From Gracilaria domingensis (taxonomy: Eukaryota > Rhodophyta > Florideophyceae > Gracilariales > Gracilariaceae): a stretch of 56,588 nt of DNA. Both the position numbers and the translations under genes were made by a program. Shown in pieces: positions 31,294 through 42,435 of the stretch. The stretch lies in the NCBI GenBank assembly GCA_022539475.1, contig VCMS01000346.1, positions 1-56,588 of the forward strand. Direction: 5' to 3'. The stretch's first letter is position 1. Each line of letters opens with the position of its first letter. The notes under the pieces were generated by a model that saw only the letters and a list, made by a program, of their open reading frames with translations, was not told where the DNA came from and did no database searches.

Positions 31294-31651
31294 GAACCCC
31301 ACGATGGAAGCAAAGACCTCTCGTGATCCCTATAGCTAAGCAAATAGTACATATCATCATAGAACCAGACTTGTGGTAAAACTGAATTGCAGTGATAGAT
31401 CTTCTTTCTTCTTCTTCAACTTCCTGAAACCATCGTTATCGATTCTTCTTACTTCTTATTTCACGATTCCATGTACTTCATACTTCATCAACTTCTGTTA
31501 CTTCGTTACCGTTAATTCGGTTTCTCCGATAATTCGGAATTTGCTTCTCCTTCATCCCCAAGATTCTCTCGAACTCACGAGTAATACTTCTATACCACGA
31601 GACCTTTCCGAAGGGCGGACAACATCGAGGACGAATATGCTCGGTCACGAG
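31294..31651 (-). other. E2 spacer with purine-rich tract (element sense)
   Basis: Plus-strand TTCTT/ACTTCTT runs at 31390-31510 give a purine-rich tract in element sense. No gene is seen. Confidence 0.5.
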
Positions 31652-31885
31652 TTACCCCACCTGGGCACAGTCCAGATATGGAGGAAGAGCTGTACGCGAA
31701 CGCCGGTGATAGGCGATTACCTTTGAGCGAGGTAAATGCTCAATTGGTTCGTACGTGTCCTCTTCTGGAGGGTATCCGCACCGGCGGATTTGGTAACGAA
31801 ACCTCCCACCAGAACCTGCGACATGCCGCACGATTCGATCCACGACATACTCTAAGGAGTGAACATCCACTTCCGGATGAAGCAT
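31652..31885 (-). CDS. E2 chromodomain segment
   Basis: The segment contains EYVVDRIVRHV, FRYQIRRCGYPPEEDTYEP and IEHLPRSKVIAYHRR. This is the chromodomain pattern (V-x-x-I...Y-x-V-x-W-x-G-Y...D-T-W-E-P...L), with the tryptophans replaced by R or C and Y. It corresponds to the end of E1 pol. In chromoviruses this domain steers integration to marked chromatin. It probably belongs to the same polyprotein as the integrase, but stops intervene. Confidence 0.7.
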   Translation of the reverse strand: MLHPEVDVHSLEYVVDRIVRHVAGSGGRFRYQIRRCGYPPEEDTYEPIEHLPRSKVIAYHRRSRTALPPYLDCAQVG

Positions 31886-33172
31886 GGCTCAACTCAGTAA
31901 CTGAGAACACCTCAAGACGTTGAGCGACTCACCCCTAGAGCGTGAAAAAAACTCCGCAGTGGAGGCTTCCGCGACGGCTAAGCGCTTTGTCGGACACGCG
32001 AGCTTCGCGAACATCCGTCCTGACGGCGGTACAGTAGCTCCACTTGGGTATTCCCAAACTTTGTATAATGAATTGCAACGGACAGTCCTTAAGCTTCTGA
32101 GTTCAACGGTTTTCCGTTGGTGGACAACGCCCCACAGACCGACGAACGGTGATAACGACGATAAAGCGGTACACTCGGCTTCACGAGGTTGACCGTTCTC
32201 GGAGATTACCCACTTCAGGCACCCAATACGCATGGAGGCGGTTCACCCGGCCACGGGGATGGTGCACTTGAACGCTATTGGCGCAGCGAAACGCCACGCG
32301 GGCGGTTGCATTGTCACGGCGGTTGTCCTTGCACACGGATTGCAACGAAATATCATTGGCCGTGCACTCCGCCACCTGTGCTTGGGCAAGCGTTCCCGAT
32401 TGGGCGGGCAAAGGTGCCAAGTGTCCATGTGCCATGCCATTTGTTTGCGCCGGAATCCACGCGCCATGGCAAGCCAAAAAAGCAGGAAATTAAATTGCAC
32501 GCGCCATTGCTGGCGGTACACAAGCCACGCGGTGGTCACCGTGGGAGGTTGGCAACTCGAAAATTTGAGATTTTTCGAAATGCGGCCATGCGCACAGCGC
32601 CGAATTCGGCCCCTTCATGGGTGAACATATAATCCAATTCTCAATAAGAAGATTCCATGTAATAGCCGTGCTCGCGCGCAGCGCATGCGACTGCAATCCC
32701 ATCGGGAGACTGCGCGACTGCACCTGAAGTGACAGGCAGATAAGCGCACCGTGCAGACGGTTCTCTTTACGTCGTGGATCACCTTATGCGGGTAAAGCAG
32801 CAAGTGCACAACGGGTGTTCATCTTTCATGGTTTCCATGTTATCAGAAATACTCTGGAATCCACAGAGCCATCCATGCTGGATCTGATTTGATGTCTTCG
32901 AAGTTTTCACTATCTTCCGCGTTCGACAGCGACTCCGGATCAACGGAAACTTCTTTAACAACTTAGTCTTCAGAGGAAGCGGCGTTAACGATGCGCGACG
33001 CTCGCGAGGAGTCCTGACGAGACGGTGCCGGGTTCGGCGTACCTGGATTGTTAGCCAGTTGTCCGGCGTCCTCAGCATTGGCTTCAGGCGTGTTCATCGC
33101 TGCAGTAGCGTTACGCGACGGGCAAGCCGTATCCTGTTCAGGAGATTCCGTCATTGGCGAATGGTCCTCGAC
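31886..33172 (-). other. E2 region between integrase and chromodomain
   Basis: The integrase phase continues past TAG 33173 as a Pro/Asn/Glu-rich tail to TAA near 32960. Further on, only short unrelated frames are seen, and 32230-32560 is rich in GGCA/TGCC without recognisable content. Confidence 0.5.
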
Positions 33173-34747
33173 CTAAGGGTCGAAAGTATCACTAGTTCTG
33201 GTATCTCTGCGCGGAGCAACACCATTATCAGCGAACATGGCATCCGTTCCATTACCTGGAGAACCATGCGACGCCGGAACATCGTTAGCGATCGGATCAG
33301 CAGCACCCTCCTTCTCCTTAGGCAGAGCCACGGATTCCGTCAGGATATGGGTGGGTGGGGTAGCTCGAGTAGAGTCCCTCGAAACTTCTCGAGTATCAGT
33401 GGTATTATCTCGTATGTGAGAGTAACCTTTCAAAGGTAGATCAGTTAAACCTCGATCTGGGTGCGGAAGAACAGCAGGGCGCTGTGGTGCAACGTCCGTA
33501 GAAGCGAGGTCCTCTTGTGTAGGATCACCTGAAGCGGTAGGGCCAGTAGACAACTCCACGTTTGGATTAGGTGCGAGCGTAACGCGGTCGCGGGACATCC
33601 GTTCATACTGGTTGTCAATGTCGAGTACGACAGTGTCGGGAGCGACTTCAACAACTCGATATGGACCGTCCGTAATCGGAGACAGCTTATGACGCCGTTC
33701 CTTTTCAGGATCATAGTGTTCTTTGCGTACGAACACGTAGTCATCATTACGGATTGTAGGTAGCGGACGTCGAATTCGCTTATCGAAGTTATGCTTGTAG
33801 GCAAGCTGCGCCTTATCCATGGCCTTCCGGGCAACCGGTACCATCTTCGTTAACCAAGATTTCCAGGCATCCCTGTACTTCCCCCGCGACGGGTACGTCG
33901 ACAGCGTCGGTTCAGCTTCTATTGCAACCGGCGGCGGTCTTCTTGATAAAACCAGCTCGAATGGTGATAACGAGTTATCCCGATGAATCTGGGTGTTGTA
34001 CGCGTAAGTAATCGCGTCTGTGTACAGGTCCCAGCTCTTAGGGTGATCCACAACATAGGATCGTAATGCGTTCAGCATTGTTCGGTTAAACCTTTCAACC
34101 TGCCCATTACTCTGGTGATGATAGGTTGACGTGAACAAGTTCTTGATATCCAAGATTCTGCAGACGTCCTGAAAGAACTTCGCAGTGAATTGCGGTCCAT
34201 TATCTGATAACAGATGAACGGGTGGCTCGTATGAAAAGACCCAATGCGTGACGAACGCTTCCGCGACCACGCGAGCGGTGATACGCTTTAAAGGAACTGT
34301 CCGTACCAGCTTTGAAAACCTGTCCGTGATAAGCAGGAGAAAGCGGTTACCGCGAGCAGTCTTGATCAATTCACAAAGGATATCGATAGCGATGAACTCC
34401 AAGGGAGCGCGAGCTGGAAACGGCGACAACGTCTTAGAATACCATCGAAGTCTGACGTTGTTTCGCGGGCATTCCGTACACGAACGGCGCACTGCATAGC
34501 AGTCGAACTCCATCGCTGGCCAATAGAAATCTCTTCGGAGAGTCAGATAGAGTTTCCTGCCCCCAGGGTGTGCCCCTACTTTGACGTAGTGTGAGAGATG
34601 CAACATCCGTTGTTGTAAAGAGTGGGGAACCACAATTTGTGGGTTAGATTCAACCATCCTGACAAGTAATCCCTTGTCGTTTATCAAAAAGGGTATCTTG
34701 AATCCTCCGTTGAGTCGACCACAAATCTGCGCACAGAAGGCATTCAC
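33173..34747 (-). CDS. pol: E2 integrase
   Basis: A 524-codon open frame covers the integrase zinc domain (HYVKVGAHPGGRKLYLTLRR...C-x2-C), the catalytic core with D (AIDILCEL), D (LLSDNGPQF) and E (NGQVERFNR), and the C-terminal GPY region (ITDGPYRVVEVAPDTVVLDID). It ends in a disordered tail. The enzyme would join element DNA to the host chromosome in the nucleus. The same phase extends upstream to the copia junction at about 34838, so the listed start is only the first possible codon and is not a real start. It is the most complete retroelement protein in the window. Confidence 0.85.
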   Translation of the reverse strand: MNAFCAQICGRLNGGFKIPFLINDKGLLVRMVESNPQIVVPHSLQQRMLHLSHYVKVGAHPGGRKLYLTLRRDFYWPAMEFDCYAVRRSCTECPRNNVRLRWYSKTLSPFPARAPLEFIAIDILCELIKTARGNRFLLLITDRFSKLVRTVPLKRITARVVAEAFVTHWVFSYEPPVHLLSDNGPQFTAKFFQDVCRILDIKNLFTSTYHHQSNGQVERFNRTMLNALRSYVVDHPKSWDLYTDAITYAYNTQIHRDNSLSPFELVLSRRPPPVAIEAEPTLSTYPSRGKYRDAWKSWLTKMVPVARKAMDKAQLAYKHNFDKRIRRPLPTIRNDDYVFVRKEHYDPEKERRHKLSPITDGPYRVVEVAPDTVVLDIDNQYERMSRDRVTLAPNPNVELSTGPTASGDPTQEDLASTDVAPQRPAVLPHPDRGLTDLPLKGYSHIRDNTTDTREVSRDSTRATPPTHILTESVALPKEKEGAADPIANDVPASHGSPGNGTDAMFADNGVAPRRDTRTSDTFDP

Positions 34748-34839
34748 TTGTTCTTCACGGATTAACTCTTCTAGAGTAATGAATACAAATGAACCAGACG
34801 GTGGTTTAGCCGTTTCTGCGGCGAGGATGTCTCACTGTG

Positions 34840-36232
34840 CAACACTAAAGCACGGCAACCAAAGACCTTCATGTGTTTGGCATAACGGGCGTATTCTCCG
34901 AAGAGAGCCACAAACGGTATTTGGTTCGTGCTCCGATGGACGATGAGGTTACGCGCTTCGACAACTTGCTGTAGGGCATAGGACCAAAAGGTCTTGGGAA
35001 GACGAGCATGTGATAGCGAAGCGCGAATTGGTCCGAGGGTAATACCGATGTGACGTTCGCCTAGGCCGTTCGAGGAGGGTGTGTACGATGATGTCTCGGT
35101 TACGGTAATACCCAATTCAGACAGTCTGGACTTAGCACGGAAGAATTCAGAGCCACTATCAGTGTGCAGAGAACGCACAGGAAAGCCTGTCTGTCGATCA
35201 AACCAAACAAGAAAGGTCATAATCTGTTTGGACGCTTCACCTTTAGTACGTAACGGTGCAGCGGTCATGAATCGAGTGCACTCATCCACAATAACAATGT
35301 AGTACCGATGACATTCGTCGGAGAGGTCGGAAGCATTGGTGATATCTGCGTGAAGATGTCCGGGTTTGAGTTTTGAGGTTAGACTACCAGAAAAAGATTT
35401 ACGGAAATTACCTTTAGTACACGGGATACATTCAGTGTCAAACGCTGGGTTCGGCGGGAGAAGGTTGCGATGAAGCATGCGAGCGATTTCATCATGGGAG
35501 CCTGCATGAGCGAGCCGAAGATGCCATAGGTTGACGATTTGCTCGTTGACTGAGGTTACATCAACTGTATCGTCAACAGGGTTCGGAAGATCGTGGATGG
35601 TGTCTGCATTCTGGTGCTCGATATCGCTGATGTCCGATTCTTCGCCCTCTTCGGAGCTGATGTCAGGAAGAGGTGCTTCATCTTCTCCACAGGGTTCAAA
35701 ATTGACAGAAGAATTACAGTCATCTTCTAAAGAGAAAAGCACAGGAAAGCGGTTGTTGTGCTGGGACACCTTGGGAATGGTAGCCATCATCAAGCTATGG
35801 ACCGAGCTGCTCACTTGACGGGAATCTGATGGAGCATTTGGAGAAGTAGGTATACAGCAGAGCCCATCCGGATGTTTTTGGTGCTGTACCAATGATTTGA
35901 AAGTCTTCTGTCAAGTGAATTAGAAAGGCAGCATCGGAAATAAACAGAACGGCAATCTGTTTCGACGTGAGTGCCCGGATTGACAATAGACTCATAGAAA
36001 TGTCAGGAGACACTAGAGTGTTGCTCAGATCGACCGATGTAGTCAGGTTATTATACTGCCATTGGACTGTCCTTGTGCCTTGTTCTGTAGCGACAATCTG
36101 TGAGTCGTCTCCAAGTGCAATGGGAATCCAGCATGATTCGATTCCGTTGACATCCTTATGGTCAGGGGTGAGATGGGTGGTTGTACCCGAATCAAGCATG
36201 AGGAGCTCATCAGAACTTGGGCGCGCCAGCAT
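34840..36232 (-). pseudogene. pol: Copia protease and integrase
   Basis: Protease shows LMLDSGTTTHLTPD (36232-35795). A frameshift leads into a frame with the GAG-pre-integrase zinc region (WHLRLAH...CIPC). The integrase core has D (HADITN), D (HTDSGSEF) and E (NGLGERH). The frame runs into gypsy sequence after FGCRALVLH, so the integrase C-terminus and RT are lost. Confidence 0.8.
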
Positions 36233-36405
36233 TGAATGGGCGACGGCAGCTCTAGTTCGATCGTTGCTTCCAGAATTTGCAGATGCGTTGGACTTCTGCT
36301 TGTTATTGAGTGTCTGGTCGCGAGATCCAGAACGGTTACTGCTGTCATTTCTTGTATCCTTCTCCGAATCGCTCAGATTGAGACGATTCTTGGGGTTCTT
36401 CGGAT

Positions 36406-37070
36406 TTAGAAAACAGTTGGAAGTGGTATGGTTTCGTCTCTTAAAGATAGCACACTTCGATTTGCTGCATGGGCTTGTTCGGTTCTGCTAGTGGGCAGAT
36501 CACGGTGTTCATCGAGTAGAAGCGATGTAACCAAATCCCAAGTAAGATTCTCTGATGTTACAGTCTTAATTTCAGCACACACTGCATGTAGCTGAGCTGC
36601 TTTTACAGATGCCACAAGAAGTGCAACAGAGAGTTCTTCAGGTAGCTTCGTGTCCATGCTGTTGAGTTGTTCAACTTAGGTGGCCATCTTGCCAACATGC
36701 TTACCAAGATTTTTGGAGACGTCAGTGTATCGTGGTGTCACAAGCTCACAAATCTTGGATCTACGAGAAGCCGTTGAGGTCGAGGCATATCGGTTGTCTA
36801 GCCGTTTCAGAATTTTTTGGGGATACAAATTTCTTTTTGGACCACTCTTAATGCTTCATTCGACAGTGCAGACACGATTATGCCACTTGCCTTCTTCTGG
36901 GCTTCAATGAACTCCTCACGCTTGTCATCATCAGCGCTGAAAGGATTACGCGATATGAGAAGAGCGTTTCCGACTCCTTTGCGGTCACAAGTAGCTTCGA
37001 TGCGAATGCGCCAGAGTTTGTAATCATCCTTCTCTTCGAAGGGTTTGATGCGAATTTTCTCACTTTCCAT
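36406..37070 (-). pseudogene. gag: Copia gag
   Basis: It starts at ATG 37070 with MESEKIRIKPFEEKDDYKLW, the usual 'F-x-G-x-N-Y-x-x-W'-like start of copia gag. It continues in a shifted frame (36657-36406) with LPEELSVALLVASV and NLTWDLVTSLLLDEHRDL. The zinc knuckle follows as KCAIFKRRNHTTSNCF, in which the second cysteine of the CCHC motif is replaced by Phe. At least two frameshifts break the gene. Confidence 0.75.
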
Positions 37071-37413
37071 TGTGAGAAGAGAGTTTCGTCAAATGAAGGG
37101 GATAAAGGGAAGAAAGAGAAAGTATTAAAGGGAGAGTAAAGAAAAGAAGGAAGGCGAAGAAACTGAGATAGAAGTGATTAGCGATGCGTAAAAGCCAGCG
37201 GGACCATAAACTTTTAGTACAGTTTGACTGCACAGAAGAGCTGTCGGTGAAACAAAGTAGGATGACTTCGTGTCACCGATTTTTATATAGACTGAAATGG
37301 TCTCGTAATTATAGTAGCGTACTTAGGATGTAGTAGCTCACGATAGTAAATTCAAATGCAAACTCAAATACAAATGCAAACTCAAATACAAATGCAACTC
37401 AAATACAAACAAT
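37071..37413. other. Spacer with short tandem repeat
   Basis: This is where a copia 5' LTR and leader would be expected, but I see no clear TG...CA unit or primer-binding site. At 37351-37410 a CAAATGCAAACTCAAATA unit is repeated about three times. Confidence 0.5.
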
Positions 37414-38958
37414 TTGTTTTCGTGCTCACACTCATCGCTACAGCTGAATCACAACCACATGGGTTCAGATGATTCAAAAGACGGCGATGGGGAGCCTCTC
37501 ACTAAAACGCTTAAGCAACTAATCAATCCAAAGACTTTTTTCTTCGGGGTATCCAACGCACACCAAAAGCGCTTCAGCTCAATATCCAGGAAAGTTTCTG
37601 ACTTGCATCAGTCTAAAGGTGCAGCAGCTAATATGTCCAGCGATTTCCTCAATCCTCACGTCTCAAAGACCAGACACCCCGACCTTCCTGTAACATCACT
37701 TCAAAGACTAGAGAAAAATCGTATCCCGACAGCCATTGGCTTCGAAGATCGAAGCAGTAACCCTCGGAAAGATCATTCACATCGAGATGCTAATCCACGA
37801 GACTCCCAAGCAAGCGTTGGAGCAGAAACCGTCGTGGTAAGTCGCTCTGCCATAACTCTTTGCGAGTCTTTGCGTCAAGGAGAACATGTCAACGGGGCTA
37901 CACACAGACAAACGCGATGCATGGGAGGAAGTAATGCAGCTCATGGTGCCTCTCCCGCAAGGAAGCGTAAGATCCCAGTATCTAGAGTAAATTGTGACCA
38001 AGAATATATCTCTGCACAAGAAGAGGCTAACGGCCATTAAGAAAATTCAGGAGCCCAAGAACAAGGTCCGAAACAACTGGAGGAGACCTCGGCCGGACGA
38101 GCTGTTCGACCAGTCACAGAAAGACAAAAATCACACCAAACGAAACTAGGAAAGCCTCTCTCCTCGCTTCCTTCCGACCCCACCTGCTTCCTCAGAACAG
38201 ATCCATGCAGTGCAGCTATTGACGCTCTTTCTGATTTATATCTCGGCCTACAGGCCTGGCTACGGACATCGAAGTCATCCATTTTCTTAACACCTTGGAA
38301 AGAAACAGTGCAAGATAACATCCAGTAAAAAATGTCGTCCTTCAATAGCGATTCTGCAGATCAAGTGTCACCCAAAGCCCTAGCAGAATATCTTCTTCAC
38401 TTCCCGGTTCCTGCCTATCCCACAGACTCCGCAGAACACCTTTTCAAGAACCCCAATGAATCCTTAGCGCGAGGAATTTTCAGAAAGAATCAACCCATTT
38501 CGCATCGGAATATCGCCGCCAAGAAGCCGCCAAGCCAAGACGTCTCCTTTTGATGGATATCTAGGATACCTCCAGAAGTCTATGCTCATCTCGGAGTCGC
38601 AGTCATATCTACATGAATGTCTTTTTGAAGTTTGCAACTTGGCAGAGATACGCAGAGGTCTACCTACTCCAATTATGCTCGAGATGCATTCAAACTATCG
38701 CAAGCTGCTCGAGAGAATGCATGAATCAGGGATAGGTAGAGGTCTCTCGTAGCGAGAAGAGAAACTGCTTACTTGAATCTCGCCGATCTCATCCAACTCA
38801 CCCTGTTCTCCGTCACCAAATCCCCCCGCGACGACCGCCTTATTTCGTCGCCGAGAGTGCCAAACGACATGTTGGCAGGTCTCCCGTACGTGCCTTTCCC
38901 TGAATCCTGCCTGGTCAAATCAAATGGTCCTGGAAAGCAACATCATGCATATCTTTGA
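37414..38958 (+). pseudogene. Unrecognised decaying gene, about 510 codons
   Basis: A single phase runs from 37414 to 38553 (ATG 37414) and is broken only by TAA at 38038 and TAA at about 38326. Beyond 38535 another phase is open to TAG 38750 (DGYLGYLQKSMLISESQSYL), and then a third to TGA 38956 (LNLADLIQLTLFSVTKSPRD). The product is Ser/Lys/His-rich at first and more hydrophobic and helical later. I recognise no domain. The pattern of two stops and two frameshifts fits an ageing coding sequence, or an intron-containing gene whose introns happen to be short. Confidence 0.35.
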
Positions 38959-40360
38959 GGTGGAGAGCATTTTTCATAACTGTTGGTCGCACGCGATGCG
39001 CGAAAGGACAGGCGAGTAAGAGAGGAACGAGGCAGGGGAACAGGCACAAAGAAACTCCAACAGATTCTGCTGGGTTCTGCCTCCAGACACTAGCGGTCTC
39101 CCGCTGTGTCCGGGTATTTAATACGCCCTTCCGGGCAATGCAGCAAGGACAGAACATCCCCTTCGGGCTGCAATTCTGTCTTATTCCCAAACGGGAAAGA
39201 AATTCAAACTACAATTCACCCAGATTCTGAGTGGCTGATTCTAGCTGTGCTGCTGTAGCCACCGTGCGGCTATTAACAGTCGCCGGTTACAAGATATTTA
39301 TTTGCACCCTTTGAAAGCTCGCTTCAGATTGCACTTGATACTGGCGTTTATTTCATAAATAAACGCTGCAATTGCTTTTAACCGTTCTAAGTCAAATCTG
39401 TCAAAACTTGGGCGACGCGACGAAACACGGGTTTCGAGCCGCTCCCACCGCCGTCCTCTTTCAGCAATTATTAATTTCAGTAGCTCAAATAAAATCTCTT
39501 TGTCTGTGCTTTACCATCACGGAAAAAGAGCGCTGAAGAACGACCGCAGCAAATGTAGTAAGGAGAACAAACTACCGTCCCAAACTTAAGTGTTCTGGCA
39601 TATATATCAAATGTGCCGCCAGTGCCATGCGCACCTCATATCATAAAAACACTAAAACTAGCCAATCACAACGCAGAGAACGTAGAACTAGCCAATTTAA
39701 ACACAGCACGCACCCTCAGTTATTAAACCCGACGGCGCAGTCAATCGTTTCTTGGTCGTTCACCTCGCGCTCCCTAGCCTTGTCTGCCGCCTCTTCACCA
39801 GCCACGAAGACTTCCTCAGCCACTACCTCATATGATTTTAACACTTCTAGAGTAGTATGAAAGCTATTGGTTTCTACTCTACCTCACACATCTTTGAGAC
39901 AGATTAGCTCAAGAGTTTCGGAGCAAGAAGATGTAGCTCCCTTCAAGGTCTTGTTCTGATCTGTCAGAAATCTGTAATGGAGGCAAAAAGGCATTTTTTT
40001 TAAACGACGCATTTGAGTCATTCGAACAGTTTTGATGTAGAACAGTTACGCCAAAGAGAACGCTTTCCGCACCAATCAACTCTATCACGAAACAAAAGGT
40101 CCATTGTTCGCACCCGATGCTTCTCGCAACGCTTTTGACCCTCATAAGCACCGCATAAGAACCAATCCATTTCTTTCATTCAAACATAAGCACATTGCGA
40201 GATCGGCAATAACCAACGACTACACATCATGCACAACTAACCTTGCCTTCATTCTTGCAGCTCTTTCCTTCGCAATCGCACTACTAGGGGGCAATCGACG
40301 CGGCAAGCGAAATGTTTTTCCAGACTCAAGAACCCTCGATGTAGCGTCCGCACTTTAATT
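38959..40360. other. Gene-poor spacer
   Basis: Only short frames (up to 91 codons) without recognisable content occur. The 39420-39900 part is AT-leaning. Confidence 0.5.
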
Positions 40361-41272
40361 CTACTTTCGAGATAATTTGGGCTGATTTTTCTCCAGCAGT
40401 TCTTGTTCATCCCCTTCTCCGGCTCTAAGCTTTGAGATCTCCTTTGCGACGTCGCTTTGTTCTTGTTTCAACTTCGGCAGACCAAGAGCTGCTTCAGTAG
40501 TGAGCACAGTGCCGTACGTTGTGTCCGAAAAACCAGTCGAATAAACCAGAACGTCGTCGATCAGCTGTGCCACGTTTTGCTCCAAACGATCATCCATCAT
40601 CGCCATCATTTCATCTAAGGTGGCGATACGATACGGCTCGACAAAGCTGTAGGAACGGGCTTGGCCAAACAGGCGACAATTATCAAATGGATAAATACTA
40701 GTAGCCGCGAATCCGGAATGGATGTGGTCGAATGAGACAGCCTTTTGATAGGCTTCGGAGATTATTTTGAAGATCGAAAACTCATCAAACGCGTTCCTCG
40801 CACGACGCAATGACCGATATACTTTCTCCATCGTTGAACGGTAATGATGCTTCAAAGACGGAAACACACATTTGTCGAGCGGATGTGTCGTTCGGCTAGA
40901 GTGGGCATGTAACGCGTATGCGACAATGTTTGATTCGGCCAGCGTTTCGAGAACTGGAAGGCTCAAGTGCCTACGATAACTATCATAAATAAGCAACACA
41001 TGTCTGCCGTCTTTCCGTAAGTCTTCATTATCCGTCACAAATTGCTCTGCTTACTGCAGGAAATTGGAATTATCCACCGCGGCAACGTCTTTGCGCGCCG
41101 TTACCAAAGAACCACGGATAAGTAATTGGGCTATGCACTCCGTTTGAGGCGCAACACTTGCGTGTCTCGTAACTTTTCGGGTTCGCAGGCGAGTTCCTTG
41201 AAATACAAACATGGGTCTACAGTGGACCTCTTTATACAGTGCACCCCCCCTGCCAAGCGACCAAAAGTGCAC
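40361..41272 (-). pseudogene. Pogo/Tc1-mariner-like transposase (DDE_1 domain) fragment
   Basis: One phase is interrupted by TAA at 41051. Upstream of it is RPMFVFQGTR, the usual 'P-x-x-x-F-K-G' start of DDE_1 cores. Downstream are VLLIYDSYRRHLS (second catalytic Asp) and SSRTTHPLDKCVFPSLKHHYR, the 'Q-P-L-D-x-x-x-F-x-x-L-K' block. The C-terminal part shows the usual acidic tail. The N-terminal helix-turn-helix domains are not found. Terminal inverted repeats were not identified. Confidence 0.7.
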
Positions 41273-41515
41273 TGCAGGGAGTGTGCACTAAACAAAGATG
41301 ACGATTGTTTTATATCCACATCTCATTCAGGCTCGTCTGCCAAAAGCCCTTCGGTATATGGGTCTGAGAGACTCTCTGCCGCTCAAGTTGATGTACACGT
41401 ATTCTACGTAGGCAGGTTCGTGTCTCGACATAAATGCTGCACTGAAAGGAGCGTGCATTGTTAAAAGGGTGCACTATACGGAGCATACTTCTCTGTACCT
41501 GCCGTTCCATCCTCG

Positions 41516-42435
41516 AATGCGGGGGCGAATAAGGTTATTCGATTGACGTTTTGGAAGTCGGGTCTAGAGGTCTCGCATGTTTGACCTGTTTGCATGGAAA
41601 CCTTGGGTTGTCGTACAATTAATTTGACCGAATGGTTCTTCTACAAAGGAGACCATTTGGAGGTGGTTGAGACACTACAGGTCTACCACGTGGGTGTTGA
41701 CGGTTTGGTGGACATTCTACTAACTGTTACTAATTTAGATAATTTATTTAATTAGGTAGATATTTAGAGACGCACGTGGTGCACGAGACAATAGTTCTGA
41801 AACGTGTGCGAGATCGCGTTGACCCGGCAGCCATACTTAGGCGCTTCCGAGGTCCGCGTCTTCTACGGATGTAAAGTAAGCACCAACTTGGTAATCTCTT
41901 GCCCTTCAGGTCGAGGAATACCACCGCTAAGGTCTTGTATGTACGCTTGCGCTCTCGCTTGCTGTTTCTGATACAGCCGGAGCTAGCAATCCTACCTACT
42001 CTACCACTTGGTATTCAGGTGCTCATCTACCGTCGTGGTTCGTCTCCTACTTTGTAACTTATAGGTTGAGCCCTCGCTGGCTCCCCACAACCGACGAACA
42101 CCGCCCGTGGCTCTACGACATATTTTGGTCTCCCGACTTAGAAGGTTGTTGTTGGATAAAACCTAATAGGTTTTTGTCGTGCTCACTTTGGAAACGAAGC
42201 CCTTCGTAGGACGAAAAGGATTCAAACCAATTCGGTAGTTGGAATACCAGGAAGAAATTGGCTACCCCCGTCAGCCAAATAATGGTGGAACCTAAGAGGT
42301 CTATTCAAGGGTCTAGTGCCCCTTCTAGCCTTGCAGATGGACCTTCTGTACCTCCGGTACAACCAATTTTGGATAACCAGGAGAAATTGCTAGGTAACTC
42401 CAAGAGGTAAAGCTGTCCGTCAGGACGACTCGGCG
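41516..42435 (+). other. Probable LTR and leader of gypsy element E3
   Basis: An AT-rich core (TAATTTAGATAATTTATTTAATTAG at 41733-41757) followed by CACGTGGTGCACGAG resembles the centre of the E1 LTR. The segment directly precedes a gag gene. Ends were not resolved and no second copy is in the window. Confidence 0.35.

Larger units (their letters stand above)
28379..34838 (-). mobile_element. Ty3/gypsy chromodomain element E2, 5' part missing
   Basis: Reading on the minus strand, it holds the integrase, a C-terminal tail, a chromodomain, an antisense gene and the 3' LTR. It is clearly related to E1 but diverged. Gag, protease, RT and the 5' LTR are absent: at about 34838 the homology to E1 stops within the RNase H-integrase linker and copia sequence begins. 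The integrase frame is intact for more than 500 codons. Confidence 0.85.
34840..37070 (-). mobile_element. Ty1/copia element, 5' part only, fused to E2
   Basis: Gag, protease and integrase are present in copia order (protease-integrase before RT), then the sequence switches to gypsy E2. RT, RNase H and the 3' LTR are absent. I could not delimit a 5' LTR between 37071 and 37413. Confidence 0.8.
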
